NCBI GenBank assembly: GCA_017515765.1
Contig: JAFWFF010000002.1
Coordinates: 1-17,790, forward strand
Length of the DNA: 17,790 nucleotides
Source: Bacillota bacterium
GTDB taxonomy: Bacteria; Bacillota; Clostridia; Peptostreptococcales; Anaerovoracaceae
Reading direction: 5' to 3'
A program made the position numbers and the translations under genes. Of this stretch, positions 1 to 8,101 are shown one piece after another; position 1 is the first letter of the stretch; every line of letters begins with the position of its first letter. The notes beneath the pieces were generated by a model. It searched no databases and had not been told where the DNA came from. It saw only the letters and a list, made by a program, of their open reading frames with translations.

Positions 1-2945
1 ACGTGGTCGAGTCCGCCGTAACCGATGTCGTATGCCCATCCGTCACCGCCGAAGATCCATATGGACGGCTTGATCAGCATCGACTTGTTCTCTACGACGT
101 AAGCGGCGTCAGCATTGGTATCACAGATCTTCTCGCAAGCTTCGAGAAGAGCCTTGCCTGTCGTCTCGGCGCCTTCGGCGTCGTTCATATTCTCGACCCA
201 TGCGATCGCGGTCTCACCGAGGGTATCCGCGAGTCTTCCGACCACGGTCTTCATCTCTTCGCGGCGTGCCTTCATGGAGATGGCCATGCCGTATCCGAAC
301 TCGGCGTTATCCTCGAACAGGGAGTTGGCCCATGCGGGTCCTCTTCCCTCTTTGTTCACTGTGTACGGTGTGCTCGGCAGCGAGTTGCCCCAGATGGAGG
401 AGCAGCCGGTCGCGTTCGCGATGTACATTCTGTCGCCGAAGAGCTGGGTGATCAGCTTGGCGTACGGAGTCTCTCCGCATCCCGGGCATGCGCCGGAGAA
501 CTCGAGGAGCGGCTGCAGGAACTGCGAACCCTTGACGGTTCCGTAGTTGACGGGCAGCACTTTCTGATCGACGTTCTCGAAGAGGTAATCGAACTTCTTC
601 TGGGATGTCTTGAATACGGCATCGTCCACCGGGACCATCGTGAGAGCCTTCTCCTTGGCCGGGCAGACCTGGGCGCAGGAACCGCAGCCCGTGCAGTCAA
701 GAGCGGAGAGCTCCATGGTGAAGAACTTGTCCTCGAGGCCCTTGATGCCCTTGACGGCAGCGGCGTCTCCGCCGATCGCCTCGCACTGCTCAGCGTTCAC
801 GATGAACGGTCTGATGACAGCGTGCGGACATACATAGGAGCACTGGTTGCACTGGATGCACTTGGTCTTGTCCCATACCGGAACGTCGGTCGCGATGCCG
901 CGCTTCTCGAAAGCAGCGGTGCCGCTGGGCGACTTGCCGTCCTGGGAATCCAGGAATGCGGATACCGGGATGGAATCTCCGTCCATATGGGCATACGGAT
1001 AGAGGATGTTGTTGAGGAAGTCGGTCGCGAATTTGTCGCGTCCCTTGTACTGTCCTCCCTTGACCTCTTCGGAAGCCTCAGCCCAGGAAGCCGGGATCTC
1101 GACCTTGTGGACCTTCTCGATGCCCTGGTCGACTGCCGCTATGTTCATGTTGACGATGTTCTCGCCCTTGCGGCCGTAGGTCTTCTTAATGGCGTCCTTC
1201 ATATAGCCGGCAGCTTCCTCGATCGGAATGATGTTGGCCAGTTTGAAGAATGCGGCCTGGAGCACGGAGTTGGTGCGGCGGGCGCCGAGACCGATGCTCT
1301 TGGCGATCTCTACAGCGTTGCAGGTGTAGAACTGGATATTGTTCTTGGCGATGTATCTCTTCATGCTCGCCGGGAGGTGCTTGTCGAGTTCAGCGTCGTC
1401 CCAAGTGCAGTTGAGCAGGAAGATCCCGCCGGGCTTGACGTCTTCTACCATCTTGTAGAGGTGGACGTAAGCTTCGTTGTGGCAGGCTACGAAGTCAGCC
1501 TGCTTGATGTAGTAGGTCGATTTGATCGGCTTGTCGCCAAAGCGCAGGTGGGAGATCGTGACGCCGCCGGACTTCTTGGAGTCGTACTGGAAGTACGCCT
1601 GTACCTTCTTGTCGGTGTGGTCGTCGATGATCTTGACGCTGTTCTTGTTGGCTCCGACTGTTCCGTCTGCTCCGAGGCCCCAGAACTTGCAGGCCTTGGT
1701 GCCTTCCGGAGCGGTATCGGGATAGTGGGACGGAGTGATGGAAAGTCCGGTCACATCGTCGTTGATGGAGATGGTGAACTCGGGCTTCGGGCACTCGCTC
1801 GCCATGTTCTCGAATACGGCCAGGATGTCTCCGGGCTGTACGTCCTTGGAACCGAGACCGTAGCGGCCTCTGGTGTACTCGCAGGACTCGAACTTGCTTC
1901 CCTTCAGGGCAGCGACTACGTCAAGGTAGAGCGGCTCGCCTACGCTTCCGGGCTCTTTGGTCCTGTCGAGGACAGCGATCCTCTTGACGGTCTCAGGCAT
2001 CACGGAGAGCAGGTATTTTGCGGAGAACGGTCTGTAGAGGTGGACCTCAACGATACCGACCTTCTTGCCGGCAGCGACCATGTGGTCGATCAGCTCTTCT
2101 GCGGCGTCGCAGACGGAACCCATGGCAAAGATCACGTCCTCGGCGTCCGGAGCGCCGTAGTAATTGAAGGGCTTGTAGTTGGTTCCGATCTTCTCGTTCA
2201 CCATGTCCATGTATTTGGCGATGATGTCGGGAGTCTCGTTGTATGCAGCGTTGGAAGCCTCTCTGTGCTGGAAGTAGGATTCAGGCTGCTCGGCAGGTCC
2301 CATCAAAGCGGGGTTGGTGGGATGGAACACTCTCTTCTTGAAGGCTTTGACGGCGTCCCAGTCTACCATGGAGGCGAGCTCGTCATAGTCCCACATCTCG
2401 ATCTTCTGGTTCTCGTGAGATGTACGGAAACCGTCAAAGAAGTGGAGCACGGGGAGCTTTCCGCCGATGGCGGAGAGATGCGCTACAGCCGCGAGGTCCA
2501 TTACCTGCTGTACGCTGTTGGATGCCAGCATAGCGAAACCGGTCTGGCGCACTGCCATGACGTCCGCCTGATCTCCGAAGATCGACAGGGCGTGGGTAGC
2601 CAGAGCTCTAGCGGATACATGGAATACCGCAGGAGCATGCTCGCCGGCGATTTTGTACATGTTCGGGATCATCAGAAGAAGTCCCTGGGAAGCGGTGAAT
2701 GTGGAGGTGTAGGAACCTGTGGCTACAGATCCGTGCACAGCACCGGAAGCGCCGCCTTCCGACTCAAGTTCGACGATCTTTACTTTTTCGCCGAAGATGT
2801 TCTTTCTGTCTTCGGCAGCCCATTCGTCCATGCTCTCAGCCATGGGCGATGAGGGAGTGATCGGATAGATAGCCGCGACTTCGGTAAACGCGTACGCTAC
2901 GTGGGCCGCCGCGGTGTTTCCATCCATTGTTTTGAGTTTTCTCAT
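1..2945 (-). CDS. nifJ: Pyruvate:ferredoxin (flavodoxin) oxidoreductase, 3' end cut off by window
   Basis: This enzyme converts pyruvate and CoA to acetyl-CoA and CO2 while reducing ferredoxin, in the cytoplasm. I translated 981 residues; the family is near 1170-1200, so roughly the last 200 are outside the window. Visible in order are the N-terminal YPITPSSPM motif (about residues 27-35), the central transketolase-like and CoA-binding domains, two ferredoxin-type clusters (Cys 696/699/702/706 and 751/754/757/761), the CPGCGE pair for the proximal cluster (Cys 820/823), and the thiamine diphosphate motif GGDGWAYDIGYGG (Asp968). This is the one-chain, homodimeric form with all clusters. The start is ATG at 2945, with AAGGAG ten bases upstream; a second ATG at 2927 is less well placed. 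It has its own promoter at 3013-3041. The function is certain at family level; pyruvate rather than another 2-oxoacid is very likely. Confidence 0.96.
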   Translation of the reverse strand, partial: MRKLKTMDGNTAAAHVAYAFTEVAAIYPITPSSPMAESMDEWAAEDRKNIFGEKVKIVELESEGGASGAVHGSVATGSYTSTFTASQGLLLMIPNMYKIAGEHAPAVFHVSARALATHALSIFGDQADVMAVRQTGFAMLASNSVQQVMDLAAVAHLSAIGGKLPVLHFFDGFRTSHENQKIEMWDYDELASMVDWDAVKAFKKRVFHPTNPALMGPAEQPESYFQHREASNAAYNETPDIIAKYMDMVNEKIGTNYKPFNYYGAPDAEDVIFAMGSVCDAAEELIDHMVAAGKKVGIVEVHLYRPFSAKYLLSVMPETVKRIAVLDRTKEPGSVGEPLYLDVVAALKGSKFESCEYTRGRYGLGSKDVQPGDILAVFENMASECPKPEFTISINDDVTGLSITPSHYPDTAPEGTKACKFWGLGADGTVGANKNSVKIIDDHTDKKVQAYFQYDSKKSGGVTISHLRFGDKPIKSTYYIKQADFVACHNEAYVHLYKMVEDVKPGGIFLLNCTWDDAELDKHLPASMKRYIAKNNIQFYTCNAVEIAKSIGLGARRTNSVLQAAFFKLANIIPIEEAAGYMKDAIKKTYGRKGENIVNMNIAAVDQGIEKVHKVEIPASWAEASEEVKGGQYKGRDKFATDFLNNILYPYAHMDGDSIPVSAFLDSQDGKSPSGTAAFEKRGIATDVPVWDKTKCIQCNQCSYVCPHAVIRPFIVNAEQCEAIGGDAAAVKGIKGLEDKFFTMELSALDCTGCGSCAQVCPAKEKALTMVPVDDAVFKTSQKKFDYLFENVDQKVLPVNYGTVKGSQFLQPLLEFSGACPGCGETPYAKLITQLFGDRMYIANATGCSSIWGNSLPSTPYTVNKEGRGPAWANSLFEDNAEFGYGMAISMKARREEMKTVVGRLADTLGETAIAWVENMNDAEGAETTGKALLEACEKICDTNADAAYVVENKSMLIKPSIWIFGGDGWAYDIGYGGLDH

Positions 2946-3012
2946 CTGGTTTTTTCTCCTTCCCTTTTATCGGCACACACCCCAAAAAAGCGGGTGAATA
3001 CACGCTACTTTG

Positions 3013-3041
3013 ATAATACTCTCACGGGATTACAAAGTCAA
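3013..3041 (-). promoter_or_regulatory. Promoter of nifJ
   Basis: On the minus strand the box TTGACT (3041-3036) is separated by exactly 17 bases from TATTAT (3018-3013), a good sigma-A type promoter. Transcription would start near 3006, leaving a leader of about 60 bases before the nifJ ATG. The preceding gene ends in a terminator at 3076-3097, so nifJ is probably its own transcription unit. This is read from the sequence only. Confidence 0.75.
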
Positions 3042-3075
3042 CAATTTAACAAACTTATATCCTGCCGAAATACAA

Positions 3076-3097
3076 GAAAAAACGGCCTTGCAGGCCG
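3076..3097 (-). terminator. Rho-independent terminator after the small membrane-protein pair
   Basis: On the minus strand the stem CGGCC/GGCCG (3097-3093 with 3087-3083) has a five-base loop and is followed at once by six T residues (3082-3077). It lies 17 bases after the stop codon of the gene ending at 3114 and before the nifJ promoter. Confidence 0.8.
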
Positions 3098-3113
3098 CCT
3101 TCCGAAAGCGTTG

Positions 3114-3629
3114 TCATCCGCCAAGAGATTCAAACAGTTTGTCCGGGTCTATCCGGTCCGTATCGTACATCCAGACGCGCCCGTCTTTGCTCGTGAACCG
3201 GACAAAGAGCCCGATGTCCCTCTCCCTCGATTTCTCGGTGATCTCGGTCCTCCAGAGCGACATGACCGCGCCGTCGGGAAATGTCAGAAAGAGCGAATCC
3301 TCCCGGTCCGGCATCTCCTTCTGGGGCTTGCCCATCCCGGCGTCCAGAAGGACAGTATAGAGGTGGCTTCCCTGGTCGTTCGTGAGCCGCCACATGAAGT
3401 CGCCGTACGGGCCCCAAGTCGCTGTAAGGCCGCCCTTCTTCCGCGCGTCGGTAAGGCTGTCTGTGAAGGCGTCCACGTATTTCCGGTAGTCGTGGCCCAT
3501 TTTGATCATTTGCGCGAGCGGAAGCGTGGTTACGCAGAGGATCACGATGAACGCGATCACGCTCACCGCCAGGAGCACGTCTCTTTTGGTCTTTCTTCCC
3601 TTCGGCTTCGCCGGTCTCTCCGCCTTCAT
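3114..3629 (-). CDS. Single-span membrane protein of unknown function (171 aa)
   Basis: I do not recognise this protein. It begins with a short, strongly basic stretch (Lys/Arg-rich, residues 2-17), then one hydrophobic span (about residues 18-38), then a soluble part of about 130 residues. By the positive-inside rule the soluble part should lie outside the membrane. That part contains YRKYVDAF and LYTVLLDAGM and ends in FESLGG; I see no catalytic motif and no cysteine pair. The ATG at 3629 is six bases after the stop of the upstream gene, so translation is probably coupled; the ribosome binding site is weak. With the gene at 3636-4058 it forms a two-gene unit between the peptide importer and nifJ, closed by the terminator at 3076-3097. 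It is a real gene by coding character and tight packing; function is unknown. Confidence 0.75.
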   Translation of the reverse strand: MKAERPAKPKGRKTKRDVLLAVSVIAFIVILCVTTLPLAQMIKMGHDYRKYVDAFTDSLTDARKKGGLTATWGPYGDFMWRLTNDQGSHLYTVLLDAGMGKPQKEMPDREDSLFLTFPDGAVMSLWRTEITEKSRERDIGLFVRFTSKDGRVWMYDTDRIDPDKLFESLGG

Positions 3630-3635
3630 CCCATC

Positions 3636-4058
3636 TTACCAGAACTTCCACATCAAAAATATCACGATACCGAATATCACCGCGAACACCGCCCCAATGG
3701 CAAGTGAATACCCGATCACGTATTTGATCAAAGCCTTCCTGTCGTCGGGGTCGAGGGGCACATCGCTTCCTGCGCCCTGCCCCGGCTGTCCGGCGGGTCC
3801 GGAGGCTCCGCCTGATGCCTCGAAAGGCGCGGCTCCTCCCCTGTACGATACCGGAGAGCGGTCATAGGGCTTGCGGTCGTCTTTTTTGCCGGACTTGCGC
3901 GGGGAACCCGAATCCCTTCCGAGACCGTGCTCCGCCCGGACGTTCGGGTCGAGCGCGCCGAACCAGCTCGACAGGAGTCCCCTCTTCTCGAGGCCATCCA
4001 TGCTCGCTATGGTCCTGCCGTCGTCCTCTTCAATTATGTTTTTCTTCTTGTCTTCCAT
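3636..4058 (-). CDS. C-terminally anchored membrane protein with long disordered region (140 aa)
   Basis: I do not recognise this protein. Residues 1-30 are charged (many Lys, Glu and Asp), residues 45-105 are rich in Gly, Pro, Ser, Lys and Arg and probably disordered, and one hydrophobic span of about 25 residues (about 112-138) lies at the extreme C-terminus, ending MWKFW. That arrangement is tail-anchored. I chose the ATG at 4058 (MEDKKK). The reading frame is open back to 4112, but an earlier start would place the initiation region inside the terminator hairpin at 4066-4100 and add a cysteine-rich leader that looks non-coding. No clear ribosome binding site or separate promoter is seen before 4058, so expression may depend on read-through of that terminator. 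The next gene starts six bases after this stop. Confidence 0.65.
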   Translation of the reverse strand: MEDKKKNIIEEDDGRTIASMDGLEKRGLLSSWFGALDPNVRAEHGLGRDSGSPRKSGKKDDRKPYDRSPVSYRGGAAPFEASGGASGPAGQPGQGAGSDVPLDPDDRKALIKYVIGYSLAIGAVFAVIFGIVIFLMWKFW

Positions 4059-4065
4059 CGCTTCT

Positions 4066-4100
4066 GAAAAACGCGCGCCCGGACATCTGCCCGGGCACGC
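4066..4100 (-). terminator. Terminator of the peptide ABC importer operon
   Basis: On the minus strand the inverted repeat GCCCGG/CCGGGC (4096-4091 with 4082-4077) has an eight-base loop. It is extended by three further pairs beyond one mismatch and is followed by five T residues (4071-4067). It lies 16 bases after the stop of the last ATPase gene and only 8 bases before the next start codon. Confidence 0.7.
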
Positions 4101-4115
4101 AATACATCGCAATTA

Positions 4116-5261
4116 TCAGTCGTACAGATGACAGTTCACGAAATGATCCGGTTCGATCTCCTTCTGGATCGGCTCGAGCTCCTTGCAGATCTCCATGCAT
4201 TTGGAGCATCTGGTGTGGAATTTGCAGCCCTTCGGCGGGTTCGCCGGAGAAGGAATGGATCCTTCCAGAACTATCCTGTTCATTTTGGCCTTAGGATCCG
4301 GCATCGGCACCGCGGAGAGCAAAGCTTCCGTATACGGGTGCAGCGGGTTCCTGAAGATGTCCTTCTTATGGCCGTACTCGACCAGGTTGCCGAGGTACAT
4401 GACTCCGACGTCGTCGGAGATGTGCTCTACGACGGAGAGGTCGTGGGAGATGAACAGATAGCTGAGCTGGTGCTCCTCCTGAAGTTCGTTCAGAAGGTTG
4501 ATTATCTGTGCCTGGATGGATACGTCCAGAGCCGATACCGGCTCGTCGCAGACCACGAATTCCGGGTTCAGGGCAAGGGCTCTCGCTATGCAGATCCTCT
4601 GCCTCTGTCCGCCTGAGAACTCATGCGGGTACCTTTGCTTGTGGAAAGGCTGGAGTCCGCACTCGTCCATGATCTTGTCGACATAGTCGTCATACTCGTT
4701 CTTCGGGACAAGATTGTGCTCCTTCACCGCCTCGCCGATGATCTCGCCTACCGGCAGTCTCGGGGAGAGTGAGGAGAACGGATCCTGGAAGATGATCTGC
4801 ATCTCGGTACGGGCGTCTCTCAGTTCCTGTTTGCTCAGGCTGTAGACTTCCCTGCCGTTGAACAAAACGTGTCCCGCGGTCTTCTCGCCGGAGAGTCTCA
4901 GGATCGTACGGCCTACCGTGGTCTTGCCGCATCCGGATTCGCCTACCAGGCCGAGGGTCGTGCCTCTCTTAAGGTTGAACGTTACTCCGTCGACAGCCTT
5001 TACATAGCCGACGACTCTGTTCATCATTCCGCCTTTGATCGGGAAGTGCTTCTTCAAGTCCTTGACCATCAGGATGTACTTCTCGTCATATACGGGAGGC
5101 GCGGAGGGGTCGTTCGCCGGCGCGTCCGGTACGTTCTCAAACTCCTGGCGCGTCTTTTCGGCCTCGAATGCGCTTTCGCGCACCTCCTGCTGCGCAGCGA
5201 GGTTCTCTACCGTCGGTTTTGCTCTTCCGGCAGCAGCGCCAAGTCCTCCTGTTACGCTCAT
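4116..5261 (-). CDS. oppF: Oligopeptide/dipeptide ABC importer ATPase, OppF/DppF type
   Basis: This is the second cytoplasmic ATPase of the importer; it pairs with the OppD-type ATPase to drive uptake. Walker A is GESGCGKT (residues 107-114), Q-loop Gln159, signature FSGGQ (215-219), Walker B FVVCDE (235-240) and switch His273. The C-terminal peptide-transporter domain has cysteines at 346, 352, 355, 359 and 377, in the region where some Dpp/Opp ATPases bind an iron-sulfur cluster. The protein is 381 residues, with about 60 residues of polar, probably disordered N-terminal extension before the usual start of the fold (VKDLKKHFP, about 66-74). The start is supported by AAAGGAGG just upstream of the ATG, and the ATG overlaps the previous stop as ATGA, so translation is coupled. 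Substrate class is inferred from family; a di- or oligopeptide is most likely. Confidence 0.93.
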   Translation of the reverse strand: MSVTGGLGAAAGRAKPTVENLAAQQEVRESAFEAEKTRQEFENVPDAPANDPSAPPVYDEKYILMVKDLKKHFPIKGGMMNRVVGYVKAVDGVTFNLKRGTTLGLVGESGCGKTTVGRTILRLSGEKTAGHVLFNGREVYSLSKQELRDARTEMQIIFQDPFSSLSPRLPVGEIIGEAVKEHNLVPKNEYDDYVDKIMDECGLQPFHKQRYPHEFSGGQRQRICIARALALNPEFVVCDEPVSALDVSIQAQIINLLNELQEEHQLSYLFISHDLSVVEHISDDVGVMYLGNLVEYGHKKDIFRNPLHPYTEALLSAVPMPDPKAKMNRIVLEGSIPSPANPPKGCKFHTRCSKCMEICKELEPIQKEIEPDHFVNCHLYD

Positions 5262-6499
5262 TGCTCCTCCCCTCCTTTCTCGGTATTCTCTTCAGCGCCC
5301 TTCGCAAAATGCTGCGCGGCAGCCTGGAAGAGCGGAGAATCGGTATCCTTTACCAGATCCCTGAATTCCTCATAGTATCTGTAGCAGCTGACCTTGTGAG
5401 TGTCGGAGAGACTGATCTCACAGGGGTATTCGCCGTCGCAGCACTCGAGGCGCATCTCGCATCTGTCTTTGAAGTAGCAGTAGTTCGGCATCTCTACAGG
5501 GTTCGGGACCTTGCCCGGGATCGAGTAGAGAACGTCGACGTCCTTTCCCACGACCGGCTTGGAAGCCATGAGGCCGATGGTATACGGATGGGCCGGATGG
5601 TAGAAGATGTCTTCCGCCGTGCCCTGCTCCACTATCCTTCCGGAGTACATGACCACTACCGTGTCGGCCATCTCGGCTATAACGCCGAGGTCGTGGGTGA
5701 TCAGCATGATCGCCGAGTTGATCCTGTCCTTCAGGTTTCTGAGCAAGTCGAGGATCTGCGCCTGGATGGTTACGTCGAGAGCGGTCGTAGGCTCGTCAGC
5801 GATGATGACCATCGGGTCGCAGGTAAGCGCCATGGCTATCATGACACGCTGCCTCATACCGCCGGACAGCTCGTGCGGGAACATGCTGTACACGCCTTCG
5901 CTGTTCGCGATGCCGACCATGTCGAGAGCTTCGATGCTGCGCTTTTTGACGTCTGCGTCGGAGAGGCCTTCCTTATCGTGGAGCTTGATGACCTCGTCGA
6001 GCTGGTCGCCGATCCTGAACACCGGGTTCAGGCTCGTCATCGGCTCCTGGAAGATCATGGACACCGCGTTTCCGCGTATCTTCTGCATCTCTTCCTGGGT
6101 CATCTTGCTGATCTCGTAGGCCTTGTCGCCCATGTTGAGGTGGATCTCGCCTTCCACGATCTGGCCCTGCGGCCGCTGGAGAAGCTGCATGAGCGAGAGG
6201 CTGGTCACGGACTTGCCGCAACCGGACTCTCCCACTATGCCTACCGTCGTTCCCTTCGGAACATCAAAGGTGACTCCGTCAACGCTCTTTACGGTTCCGA
6301 CGTCTGTGAAGAAGTAGGTGTGGAGGTTTCTGAACTCCACCGCGTTCCTCTCATCATCCATCTTAGTCAGATACTCGGATTCGGGGACGTTCTTTCTCTT
6401 CCACTTCTTCTCGTAGGCTTTGGTTATTTTTTTGTTGTATCTGGAAATCGCTCTGGATTCCTTCGCGGACAAGTAACCGCTGGTATCTTTCTTTGCCAT
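5258..6499 (-). CDS. oppD: Oligopeptide/dipeptide ABC importer ATPase, OppD/DppD type
   Basis: This is the first cytoplasmic ATPase of the importer. Walker A is GESGCGKS (residues 90-97), Q-loop Gln151, signature LSGGM (211-215), Walker B VIIADE (231-236) and switch His269. The LSGGM form and the order permease-ATPase-ATPase fit OppD/DppD. Cysteines at 341, 347, 353, 354, 360 and 372 sit in the C-terminal domain. It has a basic, probably helical N-terminal extension of about 48 residues before the fold, and about 35 charged or Ala-rich residues after the last cysteine. At 413 residues it is longer than the usual 320-340. AAGGAGG lies seven bases before the ATG and overlaps the stop of the upstream permease. 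The last codons form ATGA with the next gene. Confidence 0.94.
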   Translation of the reverse strand: MAKKDTSGYLSAKESRAISRYNKKITKAYEKKWKRKNVPESEYLTKMDDERNAVEFRNLHTYFFTDVGTVKSVDGVTFDVPKGTTVGIVGESGCGKSVTSLSLMQLLQRPQGQIVEGEIHLNMGDKAYEISKMTQEEMQKIRGNAVSMIFQEPMTSLNPVFRIGDQLDEVIKLHDKEGLSDADVKKRSIEALDMVGIANSEGVYSMFPHELSGGMRQRVMIAMALTCDPMVIIADEPTTALDVTIQAQILDLLRNLKDRINSAIMLITHDLGVIAEMADTVVVMYSGRIVEQGTAEDIFYHPAHPYTIGLMASKPVVGKDVDVLYSIPGKVPNPVEMPNYCYFKDRCEMRLECCDGEYPCEISLSDTHKVSCYRYYEEFRDLVKDTDSPLFQAAAQHFAKGAEENTEKGGEEQ

Positions 6500-6510
6500 G
6501 TCAGACCTCC

Positions 6511-8091
6511 TTAGCGGTTCATCTTGGGATCGAATGCATCCCTGAGTCCGTCACCGACAAGGTTGAAGGCCAGCACGGTAGCCAGAAGAAGGACGCCGGC
6601 CGGGATCCAGATAAACCAGTAGTTGGTGAGCACGAACGTATCGTTGACGTCGTTGATTATGTTGCCCCATGACGCGAAGGGGAACTTGACTCCGAGACCG
6701 AGGAAGGACAGCGTTGCCTCCATGATGATCGTGGAGCCGAGACCCATGGTCATGCTGACTATGAGCTGAGGCATCACGTTCGGGATCAGGTGCTTGAATA
6801 TCCTTCTGGAAGCCCTGATTCCGGTGGCTTCTGCGGCTACCATGAATTCCTGCTCCCTGAAGGAGAGGATCTGACCTCTGACCAGTCTGGCGATCCCTGC
6901 CCAGCCCAGGATACCCAGGATCAGCATCAGGTACAGCATTCGCACCTGCGGGTCGACCCTCAGCTGGTCCATTACTGCGCCGAGAATGATGATGATCGGC
7001 ATCGAAGGTATGCAGTAGAAGATATCCACGAGACGCATGATGAGCATGTCGACCCAGCCCCCGAAGAAGCCTGAGATGCCGCCCATTATGACACCCAGGA
7101 CGGTCTCCATGATGACTACTACGAAACCGATGTAGAGCGATACCCTGCCGCCGTACATGAGCCTCGTGAGCATGTCCATTCCGTTCCTGTCGGTACCGAG
7201 CCAGTGCTCTTTGCTCGGGCCTGAATAGGTATCGAACACCTTGGTGTCGACCTCCTGCATGACGGACCAGTCGCCCGTCGCAGCCTTATAGGTGAGCACG
7301 TACTCGGCCGTGAGCCCGGTGCTGTCCGTATAGACGAATTCATTGCCGCCGCTCTCGATGGCTTCTACCAGTTTCTCCTTGAAGTCCCTGGTGAGATAGA
7401 TATCGGAGCTCGACGCCTGGATGCTGAATTTGCTCGCGTAGGCTATTTCCTGGCCGTTCAGCATGAGCGTCGCGTCGTCTACAGTGTATGTGTTTCCATT
7501 GAGATCAAAGCTCCCGGCTCCGTCTGCTATGGCTTTCAGCAGGCTGAACTGCAGATCGAACGGCAGAGCTTCGTTTCCTGTGCTGGAGCTCACTATATCG
7601 AGAGATGCCAGGGCGATGATCCTTCCGTCACGTGAGATCGAGTAGAAGTTCTCCCCTTCTTCTGTATAGGTATATGTCACTCCGTTCGCCTCGAATGTCG
7701 GGTTCTTCTTGTTCAGAGCCGACACGAATTTGGCTTTCGCGACCGACGGGAAATCCTCGCCTTCAGCAGTGACATATCTCAGTTCTTTGTTCTCGGTGAC
7801 TGCGGCGTATCTCTTCTGCGCGCTGTCGTAGCGGTAGAAGATCTGGTCCTGCCTGTATGGCATCAGGACTCCGCCGAGATATGAGAACAGGAACATGAAG
7901 ATCAGCACGACGAGTCCTGTGACCGCCACTCTGTTCCTTATGAATCTCTTCGCGACGAGTCTCCATGGCGAGAGCGTTTTGACGCGTCTGTCGTCGTTGA
8001 GAGAGTATTCTTCGTTTTCTTTAACTGTATCGTTGGTCTCCTGCACGACTGCTTCAGGGGTGATCTGGTCTTTTTCAAATTCTGCCATCAT
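6511..8091 (-). CDS. oppC: Peptide ABC importer permease, OppC/DppC type, with large triple-repeat insertion
   Basis: This is the second transmembrane subunit of the importer. It has a basic N-terminal cytoplasmic tail, a first membrane span (about residues 56-77), then about 210 extra residues before the family motif HWLGTDRNGMDML (about 296-308), followed by the usual five membrane spans and the ATPase-contact loop AAEATGIRASRRIFKHLIP (about 419-437). At 526 residues it is far longer than the usual 280-320. The insertion should face outside the membrane and consists of three similar units about 60 residues apart (see findings). Start: GGGAGG at 8102-8097 places ATG at 8091 or 8088 at a good distance. 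A GTG at 8097 overlaps the ribosome binding site and was rejected. The stop is 11 bases before oppD. Confidence 0.92.
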   Translation of the reverse strand: MMAEFEKDQITPEAVVQETNDTVKENEEYSLNDDRRVKTLSPWRLVAKRFIRNRVAVTGLVVLIFMFLFSYLGGVLMPYRQDQIFYRYDSAQKRYAAVTENKELRYVTAEGEDFPSVAKAKFVSALNKKNPTFEANGVTYTYTEEGENFYSISRDGRIIALASLDIVSSSTGNEALPFDLQFSLLKAIADGAGSFDLNGNTYTVDDATLMLNGQEIAYASKFSIQASSSDIYLTRDFKEKLVEAIESGGNEFVYTDSTGLTAEYVLTYKAATGDWSVMQEVDTKVFDTYSGPSKEHWLGTDRNGMDMLTRLMYGGRVSLYIGFVVVIMETVLGVIMGGISGFFGGWVDMLIMRLVDIFYCIPSMPIIIILGAVMDQLRVDPQVRMLYLMLILGILGWAGIARLVRGQILSFREQEFMVAAEATGIRASRRIFKHLIPNVMPQLIVSMTMGLGSTIIMEATLSFLGLGVKFPFASWGNIINDVNDTFVLTNYWFIWIPAGVLLLATVLAFNLVGDGLRDAFDPKMNR

Positions 8092-8101
8092 TCTCACCTC
8101 C

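Noticed and set aside
3..2852. Very long plus-strand open frame (949 codons) opposite nifJ
   Set aside because: It is the reverse complement of an unmistakable nifJ. The lack of stops follows from codon use in a GC-rich gene that rarely uses TTA, CTA and TCA. The translation has no recognisable domain and no start signals.
4059..4112. Longer N-terminus for the 140-residue tail-anchored protein, starting at 4112
   Set aside because: The added codons run through the terminator hairpin at 4066-4100, and the start at 4112 has no fitting ribosome binding site.
5168..6514. Plus-strand open frame of 448 codons opposite oppD
   Set aside because: The minus strand has complete Walker A, signature and Walker B motifs with a perfect ribosome binding site; the plus frame has none of these.
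8092..8097. GTG at 8097 as start of the OppC-type permease
   Set aside because: The GTG overlaps the GGGAGG ribosome binding site itself. ATG at 8091 or 8088 is correctly spaced.
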